NCBI RefSeq assembly: GCF_001613405.1
Contig: NZ_BDCH01000023.1
Coordinates: 1 to 64,000 of the forward strand
DNA: 64,000 nucleotides
From: Nocardia crassostreae
Lineage (GTDB): Bacteria > Actinomycetota > Actinomycetes > Mycobacteriales > Mycobacteriaceae
Reading direction: 5' to 3'
This document shows positions 46,021-54,293 of this stretch, piece after piece; position 1 is the first letter of the stretch; the number at the start of each line of letters is the position of its first letter. A program made the position numbers and the translations under genes. A model generated the notes under the pieces. The model was not told where the DNA came from. It ran no database searches and was given only the letters and a program-made list of their open reading frames with translations.

Positions 46021-46656
46021 ATGAAGCGTTCGCAGTACATCCGTACCCGCGCCACCGCGCGCACCATGGCCGTCACGGCGGCCCTCACCGTCGGCCTAGC
46101 CTTGGGCGCCAGCCCCGCCGGGGCGGGCATCGACAGCTCCAACTCCATTGTGGACCGGCAGAACCGCACGGTGGAGGCGATCCAATCCGATACGCGCATC
46201 AACTTCGTGGCGCCGCTGGACGGCAATCCCTTGACCCGCGAATGGTTCCATGACGGCCGCGCCTCGAACCAGGTGTCCGGCGCGGACTGCAAGAAGTGGT
46301 CGGGCCAGATCACCCTGGGCTATCAGGTCGGCTATCCCGCCACCTTGGACGGCAAGATCCGTTTCCAGTGGTGGAGTCCCAGTCTCGGCCTCGAGCTCGA
46401 CGACACCCCCAGTGTCAATCTGGGCCAGCTCATCCCGCAGGTCGGCGTGGAGCTGTCGGTCGGCTTCGGCCCGGGCATCCAGACCGTCGAGGCCGCCAGC
46501 GGCGATATCTCGGGTTGTGAGGGCTTCATTCAGATGTCCGGCTTCCACGGCACGGTCAGCGGCGTGATCGGGCAGGTCACCATTCGCCCGTGGGTCGCCG
46601 TGGTGAGCGACGGCGGCGACACCGTCGTGACCTACGGTCCGCTCTGGACCATTTAG
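46021..46656 (+). CDS. MspA-family mycomembrane porin
   Basis: A 211-residue secreted protein with a signal peptide (RTMAVTAALTVGLALGASPAGA, cut near residue 35). The mature part follows MspA closely: IDSSNSIVDRQNRTVEAIQ, LDGNPLTREWFHDGRA, ITLGYQVGYPATLDGKIRF, SVGFGPGIQTVEAASGDIS, HGTVSGVIGQVTIRP and a C terminus VVTYGPLWTI. MspA forms octameric goblet pores in the outer membrane. Unlike MspA it has two cysteines (in GADCKKWSG and SGCEGF), which could form a disulfide. TAGAAT at 45938 may be its -10. Overlaps the converging GT2 gene by 4 bases. Confidence 0.93.
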   Translation: MKRSQYIRTRATARTMAVTAALTVGLALGASPAGAGIDSSNSIVDRQNRTVEAIQSDTRINFVAPLDGNPLTREWFHDGRASNQVSGADCKKWSGQITLGYQVGYPATLDGKIRFQWWSPSLGLELDDTPSVNLGQLIPQVGVELSVGFGPGIQTVEAASGDISGCEGFIQMSGFHGTVSGVIGQVTIRPWVAVVSDGGDTVVTYGPLWTI

Positions 46657-47489
46657 CGCAGGAGTTCCGGGCGGCGGAGGACAGTGGCCGTCGCCCGGAT
46701 GCGGACCCGCTCGGCGGCCGCGCGCGCCAGCCGTAAATCGCCGCCCAGGACCGAACCCCGGCCGACGAACTGCGGATACTCCGAGCCGAGCCGGTGATGG
46801 AAGCGCAGCATCTCGGTCAGCTTGCTGACCGTGGAGGTGTTGCTGCACAGGTTGAAACTCGAATTACGCCAGGCGGCAAGCACTTCCGGCATACCGAAGA
46901 AGTCGCCGAAGGCGCACACCCGGGCGAACAGGTACACGTCCATCGGGAAGACCAGATCCCCGCGGAAGCCGCCCACCCGGTCGAAATCCGCCCGCCGGAA
47001 CACCGCCGCCGCGGTCGGCCCGAAATCGGCGGGACCGCGCCGCACAATGGTGCGCATGAGCGTGCGCGCATCCTGACGGCCCAGCAGATCCGGCAGCCCG
47101 AGCCCGGTCTCCTCGACCTCGCCCGCCTCGTCGATGACCTCGAATTTGGCCGAGCAGATCGCGATCCCGTTGTCCCCCATGACCTCGAGCTGTTTCCCCA
47201 GCGCACCGGGCACGAGGATATCGTCGCTGCACACCACCTTCACCAGGCGCCCGCTGGACAGGAATACCGCCTTGTTCCAGTTCTCCCCGATCGGCAGCGT
47301 CGCCTCGTTGCGATGCACCCGCACCCGCGGATCGTCGAAGGATTTGGCGATGGTCCCGGTCTCGTCGGCGCTGGCATTGTCGAGGACCAGCACCTCGCAC
47401 TCGGTGTCCTGCGCCAGAATCGAGCGCAGCGTGGTTTCGAGCGTGCGTGCCGAATTGTAGGCCGGTACGCACACCGACAAGTTGGTCAT
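46653..47489 (-). CDS. Family 2 glycosyltransferase
   Basis: A 278-residue GT-A enzyme: SVCVPAYNSARTLETTLRSI, VLVLDNASADETGTIAKSFD for nucleotide-sugar binding, VKVVCSDDILVPGAL with the metal DD of the DxD motif, and a C-terminal acceptor region VFPMDVYLFARVCAFGDFFG. Acceptor and donor unknown. It is 15 bases downstream of the pyruvyl transferase gene on the same strand, so both likely act on the same surface polysaccharide. Confidence 0.9.
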   Translation of the reverse strand: MTNLSVCVPAYNSARTLETTLRSILAQDTECEVLVLDNASADETGTIAKSFDDPRVRVHRNEATLPIGENWNKAVFLSSGRLVKVVCSDDILVPGALGKQLEVMGDNGIAICSAKFEVIDEAGEVEETGLGLPDLLGRQDARTLMRTIVRRGPADFGPTAAAVFRRADFDRVGGFRGDLVFPMDVYLFARVCAFGDFFGMPEVLAAWRNSSFNLCSNTSTVSKLTEMLRFHHRLGSEYPQFVGRGSVLGGDLRLARAAAERVRIRATATVLRRPELLR

Positions 47490-47504
47490 GGTTCCCCCTG
47501 CGGG

Positions 47505-48884
47505 TCAGTCGGCAGCGGCGGGCACGAGCCGGAACACCCGTTCCAGACCCGCGCGGTCGGCGTCGATCTGCTCGACTGCCTTCTGCTGCAGCGTATCCCG
47601 CAGTTCCGGCGCCGACGCCCATAATTCCCGAACCGCGCGTGTCAGTTCGGACTCCAGGTTGTCGACGTCGCAGTGCACGATCCGCAATCCGGCGCCGAAC
47701 ATGTCGGCCAGCCCATAGAACTTGTCGTCGTAGTACTGCGAGGCTGTTACAGCGACGGCCGGAATACCTTGGGAGAGCGCGAATACCGCCAGGTGATAGG
47801 CGCTGGTGACGAGCACCCGACAGCGCGAGACCTGGCGGGCGACCTCCTCCGCACTGCCCGCCCGGCCGATGACCGGCCGCACCCGCGGCGCGCCCGCCAT
47901 CAGCGGCAGGGTGAAGGTGCGGTCCTCGGAGTCGTACTCGGAAATAATGAGCGGCGCCAGCGCCACCTCGAACTCCTCGGCCCGTGCCCGCACCACCGCG
48001 CCCAGGGTGTCGCGCGCCGAATCGCTGACCTTCGAATAGTCCGCGATGCGCAGGCACACACCCAGATCCCCGCCGATCTCCGGACGCCGCATGCGATAGG
48101 AGAATTCGACGGCGTCGTCACCGGTGACCACCACCGACTCCGCCGGTACGCCGAGTTCGGCCAGCAGTTTGGGCCCGCGCACGCCCTCGCGCAGCGCGAT
48201 GAGGCCGACGCCGGGCAGCACCTCGGCCGCGCGGCGCAGCAGTTCCGGATTCCGCATGGGCCCGAGCCCCTGCCCGAGCATGACGGTCGGAATCCCGAGC
48301 CGTTGCGCCTTGTCGAGCAGGTTGAGCGTGCGATGCGCCTGGTACAGATCGACATCGGTCATATATCCGCCGCCCTGTGCGATCACCAGCGAGGCGGTCT
48401 CGACCGCCCGCGGCGGGGGCGGCAGCGGCGGCATACCGGAGGGCTCCGGTTCCCGTTCGCCGCTGAGCAGGGTGCGCACCTGTTGCCGCGCACCGCGCAG
48501 ATGATGTTTGGGCACCTCGGTCGCGGCCCGCCACTGCACTGCCGCGGGGCCCACGAATTTCGTTCCGACCAGGGCGTCGACCTGTCCGGCCATACCGCTT
48601 CTGCCCCAGTACCCGCCCGCGGCCGCGAAGACCGGCTCCGCCTCGGGCAGGACGGCCCGCAGCACCCGTGGCTGATCGGTGAGCATGCCGATACGCGCGG
48701 CCGACCAGCGTTCGCGCAGCCGTTGCACGGTCATCACCATCATGGCGATATCCCCGCGATTGCGTAACCAGTACTCGCCGTTGTCGACGAGTATCCGGTA
48801 CCCGGCACCATCCCCCGCGCCAGATGTCCCCAACTCGAGATTCCTTCCGGAACCCGGCCACGCCGGTAGTCCAATGCCGAGCAC
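47505..48884 (-). CDS. Polysaccharide pyruvyl transferase family protein
   Basis: A 459-residue protein of the PS_pyruv_trans family (GT-B-like fold): the N-terminal motif NRGDIAMMVMTVQRLRERW, then VIAQGGGYMTDVDLYQAHRT, PTVMLGQGLGPMRNPELLRR, IALREGVRGPKLLAELG, VTGDDAVEF and TSAYHLAVFALSQGIPAVAV. These enzymes add ketal pyruvate from PEP to a sugar, giving the polymer negative charge. The first 30 residues before YRILVDNGEYWL look unusual and the true start may be later. A glutamate/proline-rich loop follows residue 140. Confidence 0.85.
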   Translation of the reverse strand: MLGIGLPAWPGSGRNLELGTSGAGDGAGYRILVDNGEYWLRNRGDIAMMVMTVQRLRERWSAARIGMLTDQPRVLRAVLPEAEPVFAAAGGYWGRSGMAGQVDALVGTKFVGPAAVQWRAATEVPKHHLRGARQQVRTLLSGEREPEPSGMPPLPPPPRAVETASLVIAQGGGYMTDVDLYQAHRTLNLLDKAQRLGIPTVMLGQGLGPMRNPELLRRAAEVLPGVGLIALREGVRGPKLLAELGVPAESVVVTGDDAVEFSYRMRRPEIGGDLGVCLRIADYSKVSDSARDTLGAVVRARAEEFEVALAPLIISEYDSEDRTFTLPLMAGAPRVRPVIGRAGSAEEVARQVSRCRVLVTSAYHLAVFALSQGIPAVAVTASQYYDDKFYGLADMFGAGLRIVHCDVDNLESELTRAVRELWASAPELRDTLQQKAVEQIDADRAGLERVFRLVPAAAD

Positions 48885-48909
48885 GAATCCGAAACGAATC
48901 TATCGCAGA

Positions 48910-50031
48910 TCATCGAGGTGCGCACAGCGCAGCATCGACAACCTCGTCGAGATCGATATTACGGGAGCGCGCGCCGAGGATATCGGGAATCTGGTTCATG
49001 CCGACCGTGACCGAACGCTCCGTGGTCGCTCCGCCGTAGACGAAGGTGCCGTGCATGGTGCCGCCGTGGCCCCAGGCCTCGAGTCCGCAGGACGTGGTCC
49101 AGCGGAACAGGCCCAGCCCGAATTCCTCCGAGCGCCGCGCATCGCCGCTGGGCACGGTGGCCTGCATCTCCGCGAGTTGCGCCGGGGCGAGGACGCGCCC
49201 GGACAGCAAGGCCATGAAGAAGCGGTTCAGATCCGCACCGCTGGACACCATGGCCCCGTCGGGCAGGCCCCAGCCGGGATCGATATCCGTGATATCGACT
49301 CGCGCGCAATTGAATTCGTGATATGCCCGCGCATGCGGGACGCGCAGCACCTGTTCGGCCGGATACAGCGGCCAGTAGGTGTTGTGCAGTTCCAGGGGTA
49401 TGAGTATCCGCCGGGTCACCTCGATGCCCACCGCCATCCCGGTCACCCGCGTGATCACCTGCCCCGCAAGCAGATAGTTGGTGTTGGAGTACTGTGCCTT
49501 CTCCCCCGGCGCGAACTCGGCGGTCTTGGCCATGCCGATCTCGATCATCTCCTCGATCGACCGCCCGGCCCGCAGCGCCTCCACCGATTCCAGATCCAGG
49601 CCGTTCAGGTAGTCGGGAATACCGCTGGTGTGCTGCAACAGGTTTCGCACCGTCACGACATTCCCGTCACCCCCCGGCCCGTGCACCGCGCCGGGTATGT
49701 ACCGATCCACCGGTGCGTCCAGTTCGACACGCCCTTCGGCCACCAGTTGCAGTACCACCGCGGCCACAAAGGACTTGGTATTGCTGGCTATGCGCATCTG
49801 CGCGTGCTCCGGGAATGGCGCTCCGGTACCGAGATCACCTGCCCCACTGGTGATATGCGTATCCACGCCGCCCTCGGTGAGCACCAGTTGCGCGCCCGGC
49901 ACATCGACCCCGGAGACGATGGAATCCAGCCCGGTGCGCAGCGTGTCCGGCACCGCGGGCTGCGCGACGGCGCTCCCGCCACCGGTCAGCAGCACGACCG
50001 CCGCGGCGGCGATTCCCAGAGCAATCCGCAT
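48910..50031 (-). CDS. Secreted serine hydrolase (beta-lactamase/D-Ala-D-Ala carboxypeptidase family)
   Basis: A 373-residue exported protein with a signal peptide (RIALGIAAAAVVLLTGGGSAVA). The serine beta-lactamase-like triad motifs are SNTK (SxxK), YSNTNY (YxN) and a late HGGTMHG in place of KTG, as in class C-type esterases and DD-carboxypeptidases. It may act on peptidoglycan or on an ester/amide in the cell wall. The ATG at 50031, directly after GGAGGACGC, is preferred over an upstream start at 50070. Convergent to nothing; it follows the kinase remnant on the same strand. Confidence 0.9.
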   Translation of the reverse strand: MRIALGIAAAAVVLLTGGGSAVAQPAVPDTLRTGLDSIVSGVDVPGAQLVLTEGGVDTHITSGAGDLGTGAPFPEHAQMRIASNTKSFVAAVVLQLVAEGRVELDAPVDRYIPGAVHGPGGDGNVVTVRNLLQHTSGIPDYLNGLDLESVEALRAGRSIEEMIEIGMAKTAEFAPGEKAQYSNTNYLLAGQVITRVTGMAVGIEVTRRILIPLELHNTYWPLYPAEQVLRVPHARAYHEFNCARVDITDIDPGWGLPDGAMVSSGADLNRFFMALLSGRVLAPAQLAEMQATVPSGDARRSEEFGLGLFRWTTSCGLEAWGHGGTMHGTFVYGGATTERSVTVGMNQIPDILGARSRNIDLDEVVDAALCAPR

Positions 50032-50122
50032 GCGTCCTCCAGCACCGGGACCGGTCGGCGCACCGGCCACCGGGTCATACGGGCGATGTTCCGAAAGGGT
50101 TCGAACCCAGGGTAATTCGGTG

Positions 50123-50911
50123 TCAGCTCGGGAAGAGCGGGCTGGTGAACTTGCTGCACAGCCAGCGGCCGTCGACGTAATCCATGGCCATGGTGATGTT
50201 CTCGGTCTCGGTGGTGTCCGCTTTGCCCTGGGTTTGGTTCAGGACGGTGACGACGGCGGCGAGTTCGTAGTGGGTGCCGTCGCCGGAGGTGACGGTGCAC
50301 TGGGCGCCGGTGCCGCGGCTCTTCTCCGCATCGGATTCGACCAGCAGGCGGACGGCGGGAAGGATGGTCTGGGCCTGGGTCTTCCAGCCGCCGGTCGCGC
50401 CCGCCAGCACCTTCTCCTGCCAGGCGTCGCCATTGGCGTAGTCGTAGGTGGACATGAGCAGGGCGTGGTCGCAGGCCGCCCGGATGGCGGCGTCGCGCGA
50501 AGGGTCGGTGGCGGAAATGGTCGTGCCGCCGCCCAGATCGGCCGCGCCCCATGTAATGTGCAGCGCGCCGGTGCCGAATCCCACGCCGATGGCCAGAGCG
50601 AGGACGAAGACGGCTGCCGCGGCGGCCATGAGTCGATTCCGGCCGCGGCGACGCGGTGGAGCCATCGGACTGTGCCGTGCCGGTGGCGGTGCGCCCGGAT
50701 GTGTCGGCGGGCGGCCGGGCTGGGTCGTGGCATAGCCCACCTGCGTGGTCGCGCTGGTGTGCCGGTCGGTCGGCGCGCCCGGCGGGGCGTAGTGCGCCGG
50801 TGCCGCCAGAGCCTGGGCGGCCGCGGCGGCGAATTCGCCGCAACTGCGGTAGCGGTGTTCGCGGTTCTTGGCCAGGGCGCGCTCGATGACCTGGTCGAAG
50901 GCCATGGGCAC
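50123..50911 (-). pseudogene. C-terminal part of the Ser/Thr kinase beyond the amber codon
   Basis: Same frame as the kinase domain, beginning one codon after TAG 50914-50912. It opens with VPMAFDQVIERALAKNREHR, the missing end of the kinase C-lobe, then a Pro-rich linker, one membrane helix (LMAAAAAVFVLALAIGVGFG) and an extracytoplasmic domain (AIRAACDHALLMSTYDYANG to DGRWLCSKFTSPLF) resembling Mce-associated/NTF2-like domains. Alone it could be translated only from the GTG at 50911 without a visible ribosome-binding site. Full length would be 504 residues. Confidence 0.8.
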
Positions 50912-51637
50912 CTACGGATTCCGCTGGCTGGGCCGTGGAATCGGGCCGTTGAGATGGCCGTTCACCAGCTGTGCGGTGCTGCCGCCCTGATAGGGCAGCT
51001 CACCGGTGAGCATGTGGAAGAACGTGCAGCCCAGCGCATACACATCGGCGCGGGGATCCACATCGGCGCGCAGCTCGAACTGTTCCGGGGAGGCGTATTG
51101 GAAGCTGGCGTACATCTCACCGGTGCGGGTCATGCCGCTGGTCTGGTCGAGCGCCTTGGCGATCCCGAAGTCCGCCAGGAAAACCCGTTGTTCCGGGCCC
51201 CACTCCAGCAGGATATTGGCCGGTTTCACATCCCGGTGCAGGACGCCCGACCGGTGGGCGTGATCCAGCGCCTTGGCCGTCTCCCCCAGAATGCGTACCG
51301 CGTGGTCGGGCCGCAGCGCGCCCTCGCTCAGCACGGCCGCCACATCGGTGCCCTCGACGTATTGCATGGCCATCCACAGCCGGTCCGCCTCGCGCCCGCG
51401 CGCGTACACGGCCACGATATTCGGATGTCCCAGCCGCGCCGCGGTATCGGCCTCGCGCAGGAACCGTTCCCGCACCTCGGGCTCCCCCGCCAGGGCGGGA
51501 CTGAGCAGCTTCAATGCCACCGGGCGCGGCAGACCCCGATCCCGGGCCAGATACACCTCGCCCATACCGCCGACGCCGAGCAGCCGTTCGATGCGATAGC
51601 CCGCGAATGTCTGCCCCTGCGCGAGAGTCCTCGCCAC
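50912..51637 (-). CDS. Ser/Thr protein kinase, catalytic domain ended by an in-frame amber codon
   Basis: Residues 1-241 of a Hanks-type receptor kinase. The catalytic residues are intact: GVGGMGEVY, Lys43 in ALKLL, HRDVKPANIL (134-143), DFG (156-158), and the APE-like ASPEQ. Translation stops at TAG after PRPSQRNP, just before the last two helices of the C-lobe, which are encoded in frame downstream. Such a truncated lobe would probably be unstable. The GTG at 51637 follows GGAGGT nine bases upstream, which decides the start. Divergent from the DUF7373 lipoproteins (98-base gap). Confidence 0.88.
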   Translation of the reverse strand: MARTLAQGQTFAGYRIERLLGVGGMGEVYLARDRGLPRPVALKLLSPALAGEPEVRERFLREADTAARLGHPNIVAVYARGREADRLWMAMQYVEGTDVAAVLSEGALRPDHAVRILGETAKALDHAHRSGVLHRDVKPANILLEWGPEQRVFLADFGIAKALDQTSGMTRTGEMYASFQYASPEQFELRADVDPRADVYALGCTFFHMLTGELPYQGGSTAQLVNGHLNGPIPRPSQRNP

Positions 51638-51735
51638 GACCCCACTACCTCCGAGTACTACATGCTGCCGATCACGGTAACGCACAATCGAAGGGACAGC
51701 GGTCCGCTGGACCGAGGCGCATATGGGGGTTTGTC

Positions 51736-52941
51736 ATGCCGCGCATGTCACTGCGGACGCATCGATCGGTTGTCCTGTTCCTGCTCACTCCGGTGGTGAT
51801 CGCCGCGGGCTGTGCCGTCCCGGGTACGCCGGTGGCCGGTGAGGCCGATGTGCGGGGGCTGGACGTGGGCACCTACGAGGTGGACCGGCATGCCTACGAC
51901 CAGGATTCGCTCGGGGCGGGCGCGCTGCTGGAAGGCATACAAATGTCCGAGGCGCTGCCCACGGGACCCACCATCGACAGTTCGCTCATTGTTGGCCGGG
52001 GCGGCTATGTGGTCATGGACGCCAAGGCCGCCGAGGAGAATTACCTCGCCTACGGTTCCGCGGCCGTGCTCAGCCGCCACCAGATGATCACCGCGTACGG
52101 TATGGACACCGCCGATGCCGACGATCCGCCCGACGAGCCGTCGCCGACCACCACCACGATCAGCGATCTGCTCATGCGCTTCGACACCGAGGCCACCGCG
52201 AAACTGGCGGCCTGCGAACTGGAGGACGTCGACTTCTCCTTCGCCGCCGATCAGAACAAGCGGCTCAACCTCGCCGAGTTCCCGGACGCCTACATTCACT
52301 GGCGGCCCTCGATCGCCAGTATCGGGGTCTTCGTGGCGCACAAGGAATTCGTCGTCTCGCTCTACATCCAGCGCCCGAGCGCCGACTCCGCCGACCTGCT
52401 GAACTGGGTGCGCAAATCCCTGACCGCGCAAGTGGCGAGGCTGGATTCCTTCGCCGCGACCCCGCAGGACAAGCTCGACGGACTGAAGGTCGATCCGGAC
52501 AATATGCTCGCCCGCATGGTCGCGGCCGACCGCGGCGACCGCACCCCCGATGCGAACACCTTCGCCGTCTACGGTCCCTCCAGCTATATCCACAATGCCT
52601 ACGAGCAGGCCTTCGCCACCCGCCAGCTCACCGACGCCGGAGTGGATCGCATTGCGGTGCTGGATGATTCGTACCTGCACCGCGCCCGTGACACCGCGGC
52701 CGCCACCGGACTGCTCGAGGGTTTCGTCGGCGAACTCCCGTCGGAGTACAACGGCATTCCCGCCCCGAAGTCGGTGCCGGGCGCGAAGTGCTTCCTCTAC
52801 AGCGGCACCGACACGATCGAATCGTCCTACCGCTGTTACGTCACCTACAAGCGCTATCTCGCCGTCATTCGCAGCGATACCGAGACGGATGTGCTGCAGA
52901 AGGCAGCCGCCCAGTACGCCCTGCTCGCCAATAGTCTCTGA
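51736..52941 (+). CDS. DUF7373-type lipoprotein
   Basis: A 401-residue secreted lipoprotein. The signal peptide ends in the lipobox VIAAGC with Cys26. The mature protein begins AVPGTPVAGEADVRGLDVGT, with later blocks LAEFPDAYIHWRPS, VVSLYIQRPSADSADLLNWV, and two C-terminal cysteines in AKCFLYSG and YRCYVTYKRYLAV. The family is common in Nocardia, and its function is unknown. The next gene is a tandem paralogue. It faces away from the interrupted kinase gene. Confidence 0.85.
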   Translation: MPRMSLRTHRSVVLFLLTPVVIAAGCAVPGTPVAGEADVRGLDVGTYEVDRHAYDQDSLGAGALLEGIQMSEALPTGPTIDSSLIVGRGGYVVMDAKAAEENYLAYGSAAVLSRHQMITAYGMDTADADDPPDEPSPTTTTISDLLMRFDTEATAKLAACELEDVDFSFAADQNKRLNLAEFPDAYIHWRPSIASIGVFVAHKEFVVSLYIQRPSADSADLLNWVRKSLTAQVARLDSFAATPQDKLDGLKVDPDNMLARMVAADRGDRTPDANTFAVYGPSSYIHNAYEQAFATRQLTDAGVDRIAVLDDSYLHRARDTAAATGLLEGFVGELPSEYNGIPAPKSVPGAKCFLYSGTDTIESSYRCYVTYKRYLAVIRSDTETDVLQKAAAQYALLANSL

Positions 52942-52955
52942 ACCGAGGTCCCGCC

Positions 52956-54164
52956 ATGTCGCGCAGGTCGTTCCGGAGCACCCACCGTCTCGCCGGGTGC
53001 CTGCTGGCCGCCGCGCTCACGGGTGTGGCGGGCTGCGCGGTACCGGGCTCCCCGGTGGCGAGAGAAACCGATGTGCGGTCTCTGGATGCCGGCGCGTACG
53101 CGGTGGATCGCCAAACCTACGAACAGGATTCGCACGGCGAGGGCGCGCTGCTGGAGGGCATGCGCATGTCCGAGGCGGTGGCGACCGGCCCGCGCATCGA
53201 TGCCACGCTGTCGGTGGGCCAGGGCGCGCGGGTGATCACCGAGGCGACGGAGGCCGAAGCGGGTTTTCTCGCGGTCGGCTCCGCGGACGTGCTGACCCGC
53301 CACGAGTTCGTCGTCGGCTATGCCGCGGGCAGCTCCGACACCTTGGCGCGGTCCGATGAAACCCCTTCCGCCACGGCGGTCGTCGATTTCGTCATCCGGT
53401 TTCCCTCCGAGGCCGCGGCCAAGGTGGCGGCCCGCGATCTCGAGGATGTCGACTTCGCCTACGCCCCCGACCAGAACCAGCGGCTGAGCCTCGCCGAATT
53501 CCCGGACGCCTACATCCACTGGCGGCCGTCCGTCGCCACCATCGGGGCGTTCCTGCCCTACGGCCCGTTCGTCGTCTCGCTCTTCATCCAGCGGCCCCGC
53601 GCGGACTCCGCCGACCTGCTGGAGTGGGTGCGCAAGACGCTCGACGCCCAGCGCGCGCTACTGGACGCCTTCCGGCCGACTGCCACCGGCGAACTCGACT
53701 CCCTGCTCGTGGATCCCGATAACCTGCTGGCCCGGGTGGTCACCGCGCAGCGCGCCTTCCGCCGCCCGGATCCGGATACCTTCGCCGTCTACGGGCCGTC
53801 GCGTTTCGTGCACCAGATGCTGGATTCGGCATCGACCGAACGGCTGCTCACCGAGGCGGGCACGGATCGGTTCGCCGTTGTCGACAGCGCCTGGATTCTG
53901 CGCGCCCGCGATGCGAGTGGTGCGACGGCGCTGGTCAACGGGATTTCCGCCAGTATCGGAACGGGTTTCGACGCCATCGACGGACCCGTGGGGGTGCCGG
54001 GTGCGAAATGCTATGCGCGCAATTCGCGTGGTGATCCCACCAATGCGGCCTACCGCTGCTACGTCTCGTACAAACGCTATGCCGCCTTCGTGGACAGCGA
54101 GGACGAGACGGATGTGCGGCAGCGGGCAGCGGCGCAATATGCCCTGCTCGCCAATAGTCTGTGA
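52956..54164 (+). CDS. DUF7373-type lipoprotein (tandem paralogue)
   Basis: A 402-residue paralogue of the preceding gene, 14 bases downstream. Lipobox VAGC with Cys27; mature start AVPGSPVARETDVRSLDAG. Shared stretches include LAEFPDAYIHWRPS, QRPRADSADLLEWVRKTL, FAVYGPS, YRCYVSYKRYAAF and the identical C terminus AAAQYALLANSL. The duplication is old enough for many substitutions outside these blocks. The two are cotranscribed. Confidence 0.85.
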   Translation: MSRRSFRSTHRLAGCLLAAALTGVAGCAVPGSPVARETDVRSLDAGAYAVDRQTYEQDSHGEGALLEGMRMSEAVATGPRIDATLSVGQGARVITEATEAEAGFLAVGSADVLTRHEFVVGYAAGSSDTLARSDETPSATAVVDFVIRFPSEAAAKVAARDLEDVDFAYAPDQNQRLSLAEFPDAYIHWRPSVATIGAFLPYGPFVVSLFIQRPRADSADLLEWVRKTLDAQRALLDAFRPTATGELDSLLVDPDNLLARVVTAQRAFRRPDPDTFAVYGPSRFVHQMLDSASTERLLTEAGTDRFAVVDSAWILRARDASGATALVNGISASIGTGFDAIDGPVGVPGAKCYARNSRGDPTNAAYRCYVSYKRYAAFVDSEDETDVRQRAAAQYALLANSL

Positions 54165-54217
54165 CGCTGCTGGACGGTCGGTTCGTTGCGGATCGATTGC
54201 CCGCCTGGCCGAGCCGT

Positions 54218-54265
54218 TTGACATAGACTTGCGCTGCAATGGTGTTCGGGCCGTGCAACGGCCCG
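54218..54265 (+). promoter_or_regulatory. Putative -35 box and leader hairpin of the polysaccharide operon
   Basis: TTGACA (54218-54223) is a consensus -35 box in the 129-base gap before the first glycosyltransferase, but no good -10 sits at 16-18 bases. A hairpin (54247-54254 with 54258-54265, 8 bp, GCA loop) follows in the leader. There is no T tract, so it is not an obvious attenuator. Confidence 0.3.
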
Positions 54266-54293
54266 GGTGGGCGATGGACCCTGGGGGTGAGGG

